From Shewanella sp. CG12_big_fil_rev_8_21_14_0_65_47_15 (lineage in GTDB: Bacteria > Pseudomonadota > Gammaproteobacteria > Enterobacterales > Shewanellaceae): a stretch of DNA of 34,631 bases. A program made the translations under genes and the position numbers. Shown here one piece after another: positions 12,708 to 20,183 of the stretch. The DNA lies in contig NZ_PFGL01000044.1 in NCBI RefSeq assembly GCF_002783505.1, forward strand, positions 1-34,631. The letters run 5' to 3'. The number at the start of each line of letters is the position of its first letter. Position 1 is the first letter of the stretch. The notes beneath the pieces were generated by a model, which worked only from the letters and a program-made list of their open reading frames with translations, had not been told where the DNA came from and did not search any database.

Positions 12708-13124
12708 ATGGACTCAATAAAAATTCGCGATCATATGGACCGTCAACCCGTATTGTTGCGTGCGAATATGTCGCTTGCTACCGCCGTCGAAAAACTCTTA
12801 GATAACAATAAAATGGGTGCCGCCGTGGTCGATGATAATGGCGATTTGGTCGGTTTTTTATCCCAACAGGATTGCTTGGCCGTGATGCTAAAAAGCAGCT
12901 ATCACTGCGATATGACTTCCGTCGTGAAAGATTGTATGCGCACAGAGGTGCTCTTTGTGGGGCCTGAAGACAGCATTTTGCAGTTAGCTGAGCAGATGCT
13001 GGGGCCAAAACCAAAAATTTATCCCGTGGTAGAGCAGGGAAAAGTGATTGGCACTATTAATCGCACCAATGTGTTAAAGGCCATGAACCTTTATATGCAA
13101 CAGTGTTACCTTGCTCCGGCCTAG
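12708..13124 (+). CDS. Two-CBS-domain protein
   Basis: The 138-residue cytosolic protein consists of little more than two CBS domains. The first is around residues 8-58 (MDRQPVLLRANMSLATAVEKLLDNNKMGAAVVDDNGDLVGFLSQQD) and the second around 68-125 (MRTEVLFVGPEDSILQLAEQML, then IYPVVEQGKVIGTINRTNVLKA). Stand-alone CBS pairs usually sense adenine nucleotides and regulate a partner, which is not identifiable here. AAGGGG lies 6 bp upstream of the ATG. It is divergent from yffB across 287 bp in which I see no clear promoter or operator, and 135 bp precede hrpA on the same strand. Confidence 0.85.
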   Translation: MDSIKIRDHMDRQPVLLRANMSLATAVEKLLDNNKMGAAVVDDNGDLVGFLSQQDCLAVMLKSSYHCDMTSVVKDCMRTEVLFVGPEDSILQLAEQMLGPKPKIYPVVEQGKVIGTINRTNVLKAMNLYMQQCYLAPA

Positions 13125-13259
13125 GTCATGCTCCTCTGTGGTTAACGGGTTAGTTTACGCCTGAAATTGCAGGGTTTAAGGCACATTTGAGGTAAATTAT
13201 CCATACCAATGCGCCACGTTCCTTGCTAGGATCGCCATTTTTGATGCTAGCAATGGAAT

Positions 13260-16200
13260 TTGGTTTTGAACTCAGACAAACATCCGCTATCGAACGCCTT
13301 TCTTAATCTTTGCTATCAGAGCGACGCGTCGCGGATCCGTCGTCGTTTATTTAAGCTCAATAAAGAAGCCGACTCAGATAAAAAGACTCAAATATTAGCC
13401 CAACTGAGTGAGCAAGCTAAGGCCGCCTTCGATAAGGCTGAGCAGCGTCGCCTAGCTCGGCCAAAGATCCAATACCCAGAAAACTTGCCCGTGTCGTTAA
13501 TGCGCGATGAGATTGCCCATGCGATTGCCGGTAATCAGGTAGTGATCATCGCCGGTGAAACGGGCTCGGGTAAAACGACTCAGTTACCTAAAATCTGTTT
13601 GGAACTCGGCCTAGGCTGCCGTGGCATGATAGGCCACACCCAACCGCGCCGTTTAGCGGCCCGCAGCGTGGCGAGCCGAGTTGCAGAAGAATTACAAAGC
13701 CCACTCGGTGAAGTGGTCGGCTTTAAGGTGCGCTTTGCCGATGCGCTTAAGAGTGAGTCCTATATCAAGTTGATGACTGACGGTATTTTACTGGCGGAAT
13801 TAACTTCAGATCGCTATTTAGATCAATACGATACTATTATTATCGACGAGGCCCACGAGCGTAGCCTCAACATCGATTTTATCTTGGGTTACCTCAAACA
13901 AATTCTGAAAAAACGCCCCGATTTAAAGGTCATCATCACCTCGGCCACCATAGATGTGGAGCGTTTTTCTAAGCATTTCAATAATGCGCCTATTATCGAA
14001 GTCTCGGGCCGTACCTTTCCGGTCGAAACCCGCTACCGCCCCTTAGTGCAGGATAGTGATGCCGATCTGGATCAAATCGAAGGCATTTTTGCCGCCGTCG
14101 ATGAGCTGGTGGCCGAAGGGCTTGGCGACATTCTGATCTTTATGAACGGTGAGCGGGAAATCCGTGATACCGCCGAGCAATTAAGCCGGCGTAATTACCG
14201 TGATACCGAAATTTTGCCGCTGTATGCGCGGCTTTCCTACGGCGAACAGTCCAAGGTGTTTAGCAGTCACAGGGGCAGGCGGATTGTGCTTGCCACCAAC
14301 GTCGCCGAAACCTCGTTAACTGTGCCTGGCATTCGTTACGTGATTGACCCAGGTACGGCGCGCATCAGTCGTTATAGCTATCGCACTAAGGTGCAGCGCC
14401 TGCCGATTGAACCTATTTCGCAGGCGAGCGCTAATCAACGTCAAGGCCGTTGTGGCCGCGTGGGGCCGGGGATTTGCATTCGGTTATACGATGAGGCGGA
14501 TTTTAATAATCGTCCAGCCTTTACCGATCCTGAAATTCTGCGCACTAACTTAGCTTCGGTCATTTTGCAGATGCTTGCCATCGGCCTTGGAGATATTGCT
14601 GCGTTTCCCTTTATCGAGCCGCCCGATCCGCGCCATATCCGCGACGGTTTCTTGCTGCTCGAAGAATTACAAGCGGTCGCGAACAAACACGGCAAGCTCG
14701 GGTTGACGCCACTTGGGCGTAATTTAGCGCAAATTCCGGTGGATCCGCGTCTGGCGCGTATGGTGGTCGAGAGTCAGCAGTTAGGTTGTTTAAATGAAGT
14801 GCTCATTATTGCCGCGGGTCTGTCGATTCAAGATCCCCGCGAGCGACCTATGGAGAAGAAGCAAGCCAGTGATGAAGCCCATCGCCGTTTTGCCGATCCC
14901 AGTTCCGATTTTGTCAGTTGGATAAACCTGTGGCAGCACCTAAAAGATCAACAAAAAGAGTTATCAGCTAGCCAGTTCCGTAAAAAATGCCGCGATGAAT
15001 ACTTAGCCTACCTGCGGGTGCGTGAGTGGCAGGATTTATATACCCAGCTTAAGCAAGCCGTGCACGATTTAAAGTGGCGTTTAAACGATACCCCCGCCAA
15101 TTATGACAGCTTGCACCGTGCGCTCCTGTCAGGCTTGTTGAGCCATGTTGGTTTTAAAGATAACAATAACGAGTACTTAGGTGCCCGTAATCGTAAGTTT
15201 TTTGTGTTTCCCGGTTCGCCACTCGCCAAAAAGGGCCCTAAGTGGATCATGGCGGCCGAGCTGACCGAAACCTCGCGCCTATTTGCTCGCTGCTGCGCTA
15301 AAATCGAACCCGAATGGCTAGAGCCCTTAGCGGCGCATCTGATCAAGAAAAGCTATGTAGAGCCGCATTTTGAGGCCAAACCCGGCAGCGTTATTGCCCT
15401 CGAGAATCAAGTGCTCTACGGTTTGACGGTTGTGCATCGCCGCAAGGTGCAATACGGCCCTATCGATCCCGTCGAATCACGGGAGATTTTTATCCGCAGT
15501 GCCTTGGCAGAGGGGCAGCTACAAACCCAAGAAGCGTTTTTTATCGCAAATCAGAAGCTGCTCGAAGACATTGAATCGCTGGAGCATAAATCCCGTCGCC
15601 GCGATATATTAGTGGATGAGCAAGTGCTGGTGGATTTTTACGAGCCGCGTATTCCCCAAGGCATTTATAACGCCCAGTTGTTCTTTGGTTGGTGGAATAA
15701 GACCAAGCGTGAGCAGCCGGATTTACTGGATTTTAATAAAGCACTGTTAATGCAGCGCAGCGCCGACCATATCTCGGCCTTGGATTTTCCCGATACTTGG
15801 CATAAGGGCAATTTACGCCTCAAGCTCAGTTATCATTTTGAGCCCAGTGTCGCGGACGATGGCGTGTCGGTGCACATTCCGGTGGCATTGCTCAACCAAA
15901 TCGATGATACGGATTTCGATTGGTTGGTGGCCGGGCTCAGGGAAGAAAAGTGCATCGCGCTGATCAAATCTTTGCCTAAGAGCTTGCGGCGTAACTTTGT
16001 GCCAGCGCCGGACTATGCCCGCGCCTGTGTGCAGGCGATGCCGCCCTTTAGCGCCAGTTTGCTCGAGGCCATGTGCAAGCAGTTATTGCGCATGAGTGGC
16101 ACACGCATATCCCCAGAAGACTTTGATTTAACGCAGATCCCCGCGCATCTGCAGATGAATTTTAAAATCGAGGATGATAAAAATAACTTAGTGGCCGAAG

Positions 16201-17141
16201 GCCGTGTGCTCGACACCTTAAAAGCCGAGTTGCAGGGCGTGGTCGCTAAGGCCATTCGTCAGGTGGCGGATAAGGGCATAGAGCGAGAAGCGTTAACCGA
16301 GTGGTCCTTTGGCGAGCTGCCTAAGCAATATCAGCAGCAGAAGGGCAATTATCAGGTGCGGGCGTTTCCGGCGCTGATCGATAATAAAGACAGTGTTGCA
16401 ATCAAATTATTTGATGATGAATTTGAGGCGCAGGATGCCCACCGTCAGGGTCTGCGGCGTTTACTGCTGCTTAATATCCCTTCGCCGGTGAAGCATTTAC
16501 AGCAAGCCTTGCCTAACAAGGCAAAATTAGCCATGTATTTCAATCCATTTGGTCAAGTTCAGATCTTGATCGATGATATTATTGCCGCCGCAGTGCAGCA
16601 GTTATTGGATGAAAAGCAGCTGGATGTCCGGGATAAAAACCAGTTTGAGCAGGCAAAGGACTGGGTTCGCCAGGAACTTAACCTGACCGCCGAGCAAATT
16701 GCCCTGAAGGTTGAGCAGATTTTGACTCTTTATCAGGGCATTAAAAAGCGCCTCAAGGGTAAAATTAGCCTAGATATTGCTTTTGCTATGAGTGATATTC
16801 AAAGCCAATTAGACAAGTTAGTGTTTAAGGGGTTTGTTGAAGCCTGTGGCTGGAACCGTTTAGCCGATGTGGCGCGTTACTTAAAGGCGATTGAAACCCG
16901 TATCGAGAAGTTGCCTGTCGATCCGACCCGCGACCGTTTGCATATGCAGAGCATTAACAAGGTACAGGAAGCATTGACTGCGCAACTGGCGAAAGTGCCA
17001 CGATCGCAGCCGACACCGCCCGCGTTAATCGAGGCACGCTGGATGATTGAAGAGTACCGCGTCTCCTGTTTTGCACAGGTGCTCGGCACGGCTTATCCAA
17101 TATCTGAAAAGCGGATTTTAAATCACATTCAACAGGCCTAA
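13260..17141 (+). CDS. hrpA: ATP-dependent RNA helicase HrpA (DEAH box)
   Basis: The 1293-residue protein has the full HrpA length. Walker A is GETGSGKTT (~98-106), the DEAH box is in IIIDEAHERS (~196-199), SAT follows at ~228 and the arginine-finger motif QRQGRCGRVGPG at ~392-403. Helicase-associated and OB-like regions come next, and then the long C-terminal DUF3418-type region special to bacterial HrpA. It remodels RNA or ribonucleoprotein, and in E. coli it is linked to rescue of stalled or collided ribosomes. The start is unclear: TTG 13260 gives the longest form, while TTG 13266 has GGA 8 bp upstream and would give MNSDKHPLS. No ATG fits. It is monocistronic. Confidence 0.95.
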   Translation: MVLNSDKHPLSNAFLNLCYQSDASRIRRRLFKLNKEADSDKKTQILAQLSEQAKAAFDKAEQRRLARPKIQYPENLPVSLMRDEIAHAIAGNQVVIIAGETGSGKTTQLPKICLELGLGCRGMIGHTQPRRLAARSVASRVAEELQSPLGEVVGFKVRFADALKSESYIKLMTDGILLAELTSDRYLDQYDTIIIDEAHERSLNIDFILGYLKQILKKRPDLKVIITSATIDVERFSKHFNNAPIIEVSGRTFPVETRYRPLVQDSDADLDQIEGIFAAVDELVAEGLGDILIFMNGEREIRDTAEQLSRRNYRDTEILPLYARLSYGEQSKVFSSHRGRRIVLATNVAETSLTVPGIRYVIDPGTARISRYSYRTKVQRLPIEPISQASANQRQGRCGRVGPGICIRLYDEADFNNRPAFTDPEILRTNLASVILQMLAIGLGDIAAFPFIEPPDPRHIRDGFLLLEELQAVANKHGKLGLTPLGRNLAQIPVDPRLARMVVESQQLGCLNEVLIIAAGLSIQDPRERPMEKKQASDEAHRRFADPSSDFVSWINLWQHLKDQQKELSASQFRKKCRDEYLAYLRVREWQDLYTQLKQAVHDLKWRLNDTPANYDSLHRALLSGLLSHVGFKDNNNEYLGARNRKFFVFPGSPLAKKGPKWIMAAELTETSRLFARCCAKIEPEWLEPLAAHLIKKSYVEPHFEAKPGSVIALENQVLYGLTVVHRRKVQYGPIDPVESREIFIRSALAEGQLQTQEAFFIANQKLLEDIESLEHKSRRRDILVDEQVLVDFYEPRIPQGIYNAQLFFGWWNKTKREQPDLLDFNKALLMQRSADHISALDFPDTWHKGNLRLKLSYHFEPSVADDGVSVHIPVALLNQIDDTDFDWLVAGLREEKCIALIKSLPKSLRRNFVPAPDYARACVQAMPPFSASLLEAMCKQLLRMSGTRISPEDFDLTQIPAHLQMNFKIEDDKNNLVAEGRVLDTLKAELQGVVAKAIRQVADKGIEREALTEWSFGELPKQYQQQKGNYQVRAFPALIDNKDSVAIKLFDDEFEAQDAHRQGLRRLLLLNIPSPVKHLQQALPNKAKLAMYFNPFGQVQILIDDIIAAAVQQLLDEKQLDVRDKNQFEQAKDWVRQELNLTAEQIALKVEQILTLYQGIKKRLKGKISLDIAFAMSDIQSQLDKLVFKGFVEACGWNRLADVARYLKAIETRIEKLPVDPTRDRLHMQSINKVQEALTAQLAKVPRSQPTPPALIEARWMIEEYRVSCFAQVLGTAYPISEKRILNHIQQA

Positions 17142-17176
17142 TTGCCCAGCGTGATATTAAGCGGCGGGTCTACCGT

Positions 17177-17214
17177 TTCCCCTCAAAATAGGGATGTGCT
17201 TATTTTGAGGGGAA
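17177..17214. terminator. Perfect 14-bp stem-loop between convergent hrpA and nrdD
   Basis: TTCCCCTCAAAATA (17177-17190) pairs perfectly with TATTTTGAGGGGAA (17201-17214) around a 10-nt loop, 36 bp after the hrpA stop. There is no immediate T-run on either strand (TTTT comes 8 nt later on plus). It may end hrpA transcripts or stabilise the 3' ends of both convergent messages. Confidence 0.5.
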
Positions 17215-17237
17215 CAGCCGTTTTGCTTTATATTTGG

Positions 17238-19100
17238 CTAAGTGGCCTCGTATTGCTTTGGTGCAGGATGTTGCTTTGGTGCTATGTATTCGTTTGTTGC
17301 TGTGTATGGGGTTTGGTGCTGGGTATGGGTTTGGTGATAGTAGCGTAAGTCATGCTCGGTGCGACGCCCCTCACTGAAGGCAGAAACACGTTTTAAATAG
17401 CCGATCACCCGGGTGCCATAATCGATATTTTTTGAACCGCATTGGTGACAATATTGCTGGGTACGTTTATCAATATGCTGGCAATCATTACAAATAGTGA
17501 TTTTCACATTAATGCAGAAATAATTACACCCCGTGCGCGCGGCAATATTATATAAATTGATGTAATTTTGTGCTGAGAGTTTTTCATCCAAATTGAGGTG
17601 CAGTGCAGAACCGCCATCTAAATAGCGGGTCATTTGTTCGCCGTGTAAGATAAATTTGTCGAGGTAATTGATATCGCCATCTTCAACGGGATAGAAATAA
17701 CTGTTGTAACAATTTCTTGAGACACGATAGCCGTCTTTTTTATCCCACCGGGCATTTTTTATCCCTAAATTCTCGGCGGGAACAAATTCGGTATTAAACC
17801 TATAGCCCCATTGCTCGGTTGCCCGTCTGTTAGCATCGTAAATTATCTTTAAGTTATCCTCGATAAAAGACTGATATTCTGTATTGGTATTGGCCGTTAA
17901 GCCTAAATATTCGGCGGCCTCGACCATACCGTTAATGCCTATGGTCAGGAATTGTTTGTCGAGGGAGATAAACCCCGCGTCATATACAGGCAACATGCCA
18001 TTTGCTAAATGATCTTCCATCAATTTTCGATAGGCGATTTGGTATTGTTGAACTTTGACTATTTCAGTGTGCAAGTCCCGTTTATCTTGAATTAATCTAT
18101 TCATATTAACGGTGATCACATTGATTGACCCCGTTGCGACGCCCCCCGCGCCTAGACTGTAGGAGAATGAGTGATCGCTGATCTCATTACGTAGCCGGCA
18201 ACAGGAAGCCAGCGAATCGGCATTTTGTGATTGATAGACAAAGAACGCGCCCCCTTCACTCATATTTTTGGCACAGATCTGAGCAAAATCAGCATCTTTT
18301 ACCTTACCCTGTTCCGTGAGCATTGCGGCGGTGATCACCGGGAAGGTGAGTACCGCTTTGCTGCGCTCACGGTTAAACCAGTCCAAGAAAAAGGCTTGTA
18401 ATTCACGGATGGAATGCCAGTCTGGCGCGGTGAAGTCGGGGAACACAAATTGACCAAACATGGCGTCAAAGTAATGTTGGTCATAAATGGAAATATTCCA
18501 AAACACACTTTGATATCCCCTTGCCGCCGCGGGTTGATTTAATGCGTAGACGACATGCTGAAGGTGGTTTTCTATCGCGTGTCTGTGCTCGTTAAGATAA
18601 TGTTCACCATAGTCTTTACGGGCAAAATAGTCGAAATAAATTAAAAATTCGACCGTTGCTATTGCGCCTGCAAATTGGGCACTGATGGCGAAGACTAGAT
18701 TAACAAAGCTGCCACAAAAGGATTCTAAGTGTTGAGGTGCCTTAGACTCACCACCCAGTTGGGTTAGGCCATTTAATAAAAAAGGGTACATTGAAATCGA
18801 AGCGCAATAGGGTTTTAGGCTAGTCTCATCGTGCACGTATATTTCATGTTCCGCAATTTGACGGATATATTCTTCGGCTAAGGCATCGTCAAAAAGATCC
18901 GCAATTTTTTGTTTTACGAGGGCACGGTTAATGTCGATGAAATAGTCTTTCATTAACTCAGTTTCTAAGGTGGCAATGTTCTTGTGGGTCACATTTGCAT
19001 TCGCGTCTAAGTTCGACGCATCGGCGGCATTATTGGCCTGTTGATATTGTGTGATAAAGGCGATTTTTTGCTGTAACTGCTGAGGATTAAGTGATGACAT
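17238..19100 (-). CDS. nrdD: Anaerobic (class III) ribonucleoside-triphosphate reductase NrdD
   Basis: NrdD makes deoxynucleotides without oxygen, using a glycyl radical installed by NrdG. The 620-residue protein has ICNDCQ and CHQCG, a four-Cys zinc site (~534-560), then RVIGYL with the radical glycine at ~567. It lacks the N-terminal ATP-cone found in the 712-residue E. coli enzyme, so dATP inhibition through that module is not expected. About 30 residues after RYYH form an unusual tail rich in His, Gln, Thr and Pro (HQTHTQHQTPYTATNEYIAP, then KQHPAPKQYEAT), coded by imperfectly repeated DNA. The start lies 1 bp after the nrdG stop, so the two are coupled. Confidence 0.93.
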   Translation of the reverse strand: MSSLNPQQLQQKIAFITQYQQANNAADASNLDANANVTHKNIATLETELMKDYFIDINRALVKQKIADLFDDALAEEYIRQIAEHEIYVHDETSLKPYCASISMYPFLLNGLTQLGGESKAPQHLESFCGSFVNLVFAISAQFAGAIATVEFLIYFDYFARKDYGEHYLNEHRHAIENHLQHVVYALNQPAAARGYQSVFWNISIYDQHYFDAMFGQFVFPDFTAPDWHSIRELQAFFLDWFNRERSKAVLTFPVITAAMLTEQGKVKDADFAQICAKNMSEGGAFFVYQSQNADSLASCCRLRNEISDHSFSYSLGAGGVATGSINVITVNMNRLIQDKRDLHTEIVKVQQYQIAYRKLMEDHLANGMLPVYDAGFISLDKQFLTIGINGMVEAAEYLGLTANTNTEYQSFIEDNLKIIYDANRRATEQWGYRFNTEFVPAENLGIKNARWDKKDGYRVSRNCYNSYFYPVEDGDINYLDKFILHGEQMTRYLDGGSALHLNLDEKLSAQNYINLYNIAARTGCNYFCINVKITICNDCQHIDKRTQQYCHQCGSKNIDYGTRVIGYLKRVSAFSEGRRTEHDLRYYHQTHTQHQTPYTATNEYIAPKQHPAPKQYEAT

Positions 19101-19101
19101 T

Positions 19102-19566
19102 TTATTGCTCCCTGAATTTAAAGTTGAGTAAATTCCCCGTTTTTAACTCGGTAAAACGCTGGTTTGTCGTTGATTTTTCTAGACCTCCCCGTGTGGGCTG
19201 CCAGGCTCCTGTTTTGAGATAATCGAGTTGCCGGACAATTTTTTGGGGGACTTTTTCTTTGCCAGTGTATAGGCAGGTTTTAAGCCCCATTGTTTTGGCG
19301 ATTAACAGTTTTTCAATCAGTGCCTCTGGGTTCCATTCTCCGCCAAAAAATAAAATACAGCTCACAAGTCCCTGATAACGATCTAAATAACCTTCGAACA
19401 TTAGCTTATTCAGCGCGATGCCAATTCGTGGATCCCAGCTATCTTGGCTATGGCATCCTTGGCAGCGTAGCGGGCAACCTGTAATGGTAAAGGCCAATGA
19501 AACCTCATCGGGCACTTCTTGAAAACAAATCTGTGGCTGAAAGCTGTTAAATGCTAAATTTCCCAT
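19102..19566 (-). CDS. nrdG: Radical SAM activating protein for anaerobic ribonucleotide reductase
   Basis: NrdG uses S-adenosylmethionine and a [4Fe-4S] cluster to form the glycyl radical on NrdD. The 154-residue protein carries the radical-SAM signature TGCPLRCQGCHS (Cys31, Cys35, Cys38) and LFFGGEWNPEAL, where GGE is the usual SAM-contact motif. Its length is normal for NrdG. The gene order is nrdG then nrdD, the reverse of the usual E. coli order, with a 1-bp gap. The leader holds a perfect FNR box, so induction without oxygen is expected. It is cytosolic and oxygen-sensitive. Confidence 0.93.
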   Translation of the reverse strand: MGNLAFNSFQPQICFQEVPDEVSLAFTITGCPLRCQGCHSQDSWDPRIGIALNKLMFEGYLDRYQGLVSCILFFGGEWNPEALIEKLLIAKTMGLKTCLYTGKEKVPQKIVRQLDYLKTGAWQPTRGGLEKSTTNQRFTELKTGNLLNFKFREQ

Positions 19567-19595
19567 ATATTGTGTTTTATTTTAATTTTGACACT

Positions 19596-19646
19596 ATATA
19601 TAGTTATACTAACGGAGGGGCTAAATCCTGATTTGATCAAGATCAA
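19596..19646 (-). promoter_or_regulatory. FNR/EtrA-dependent promoter of nrdG-nrdD
   Basis: TTGATCAAGATCAA at 19633-19646 is a perfect FNR consensus palindrome. Reading leftward, TATAAC at 19608-19603 would be the -10 with a start near 19596, placing the box centre around -43, close to the -41.5 of class II activation. The nearest gene downstream is nrdG. Box is seen; activation is inferred. Confidence 0.7.
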
Positions 19647-19718
19647 GTTTTTGTGATTGAGGCAGATAGTAAAATGGCTGGGATAAGAGGGGGTGTCAGC
19701 AGCCCAAATGGCGGTAAA

Positions 19719-20105
19719 TTAGTTCAGTTTAGAGAGAGACGTGTGCAGTGTTGTTTGATAGATATATTGTAATAGGCGGTAGCTATCAGCCAGATCACAA
19801 TCTACTTGCTCTTGTTTTTTATAGCCTAATTGAGTGAGTTCGATATGCCATGTGGGGGTGATTTGTTGTAATGCCAAACTTTGTTTTACGCAATTGAGTT
19901 TGCAGCCATCCAGCGCCAATATAGGCCGCCCGGACTTTGCGAGTTTGACGATAGATTTAATATTTCCGCCCACTCCCGCAATACATGACATCTGCATCAC
20001 ACCTGTGCGGTCTAAGGTTAAGGCTACATCATTGGCTAATTGTGCCACATTCGAGCAACCTGAACAGGCATAGACTAAGGGTTTATCAGCCAGTATCTTG
20101 GTCAT
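19719..20105 (-). CDS. DGC-type putative zinc-binding protein, last gene of the nar operon
   Basis: This 128-residue soluble protein resembles the small DGC-domain family annotated as putative zinc-binding protein, with no established function known to me. Six cysteines are visible: CSGCSN (14, 17), C41, and LDGCKLNC (68, 72) containing the family's DGC triplet, plus C103. GAGGNI-like text (VGGNIKSIVKLA) sits between. I chose the internal ATG giving MTKILADKPLVYACSGC, because AAGG lies 7 nt upstream; the longer frame adds 15 residues without a ribosome site. It follows the narK fusion by 78 bp on the same strand. Handling of zinc or iron-sulfur assembly for nitrate respiration is only a guess. 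Confidence 0.75.
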   Translation of the reverse strand: MTKILADKPLVYACSGCSNVAQLANDVALTLDRTGVMQMSCIAGVGGNIKSIVKLAKSGRPILALDGCKLNCVKQSLALQQITPTWHIELTQLGYKKQEQVDCDLADSYRLLQYIYQTTLHTSLSKLN

Positions 20106-20136
20106 TTTTATGCCTTTTGTAAAAAGTTTATTTATG

Positions 20137-20168
20137 GTGTAGGCACGCAAAATATGCTGTACCTACAC
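20137..20168 (-). other. Intercistronic stem-loop between narK and the DGC gene
   Basis: GTGTAGG (20137-20143) pairs with CCTACAC (20162-20168), with a short inner ACG/CGT-like pairing possible. No T-run follows directly on the minus strand, so it looks more like an mRNA stability or attenuation element than a full terminator. Confidence 0.4.
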
Positions 20169-20183
20169 TCGGTTAGCTCATTT

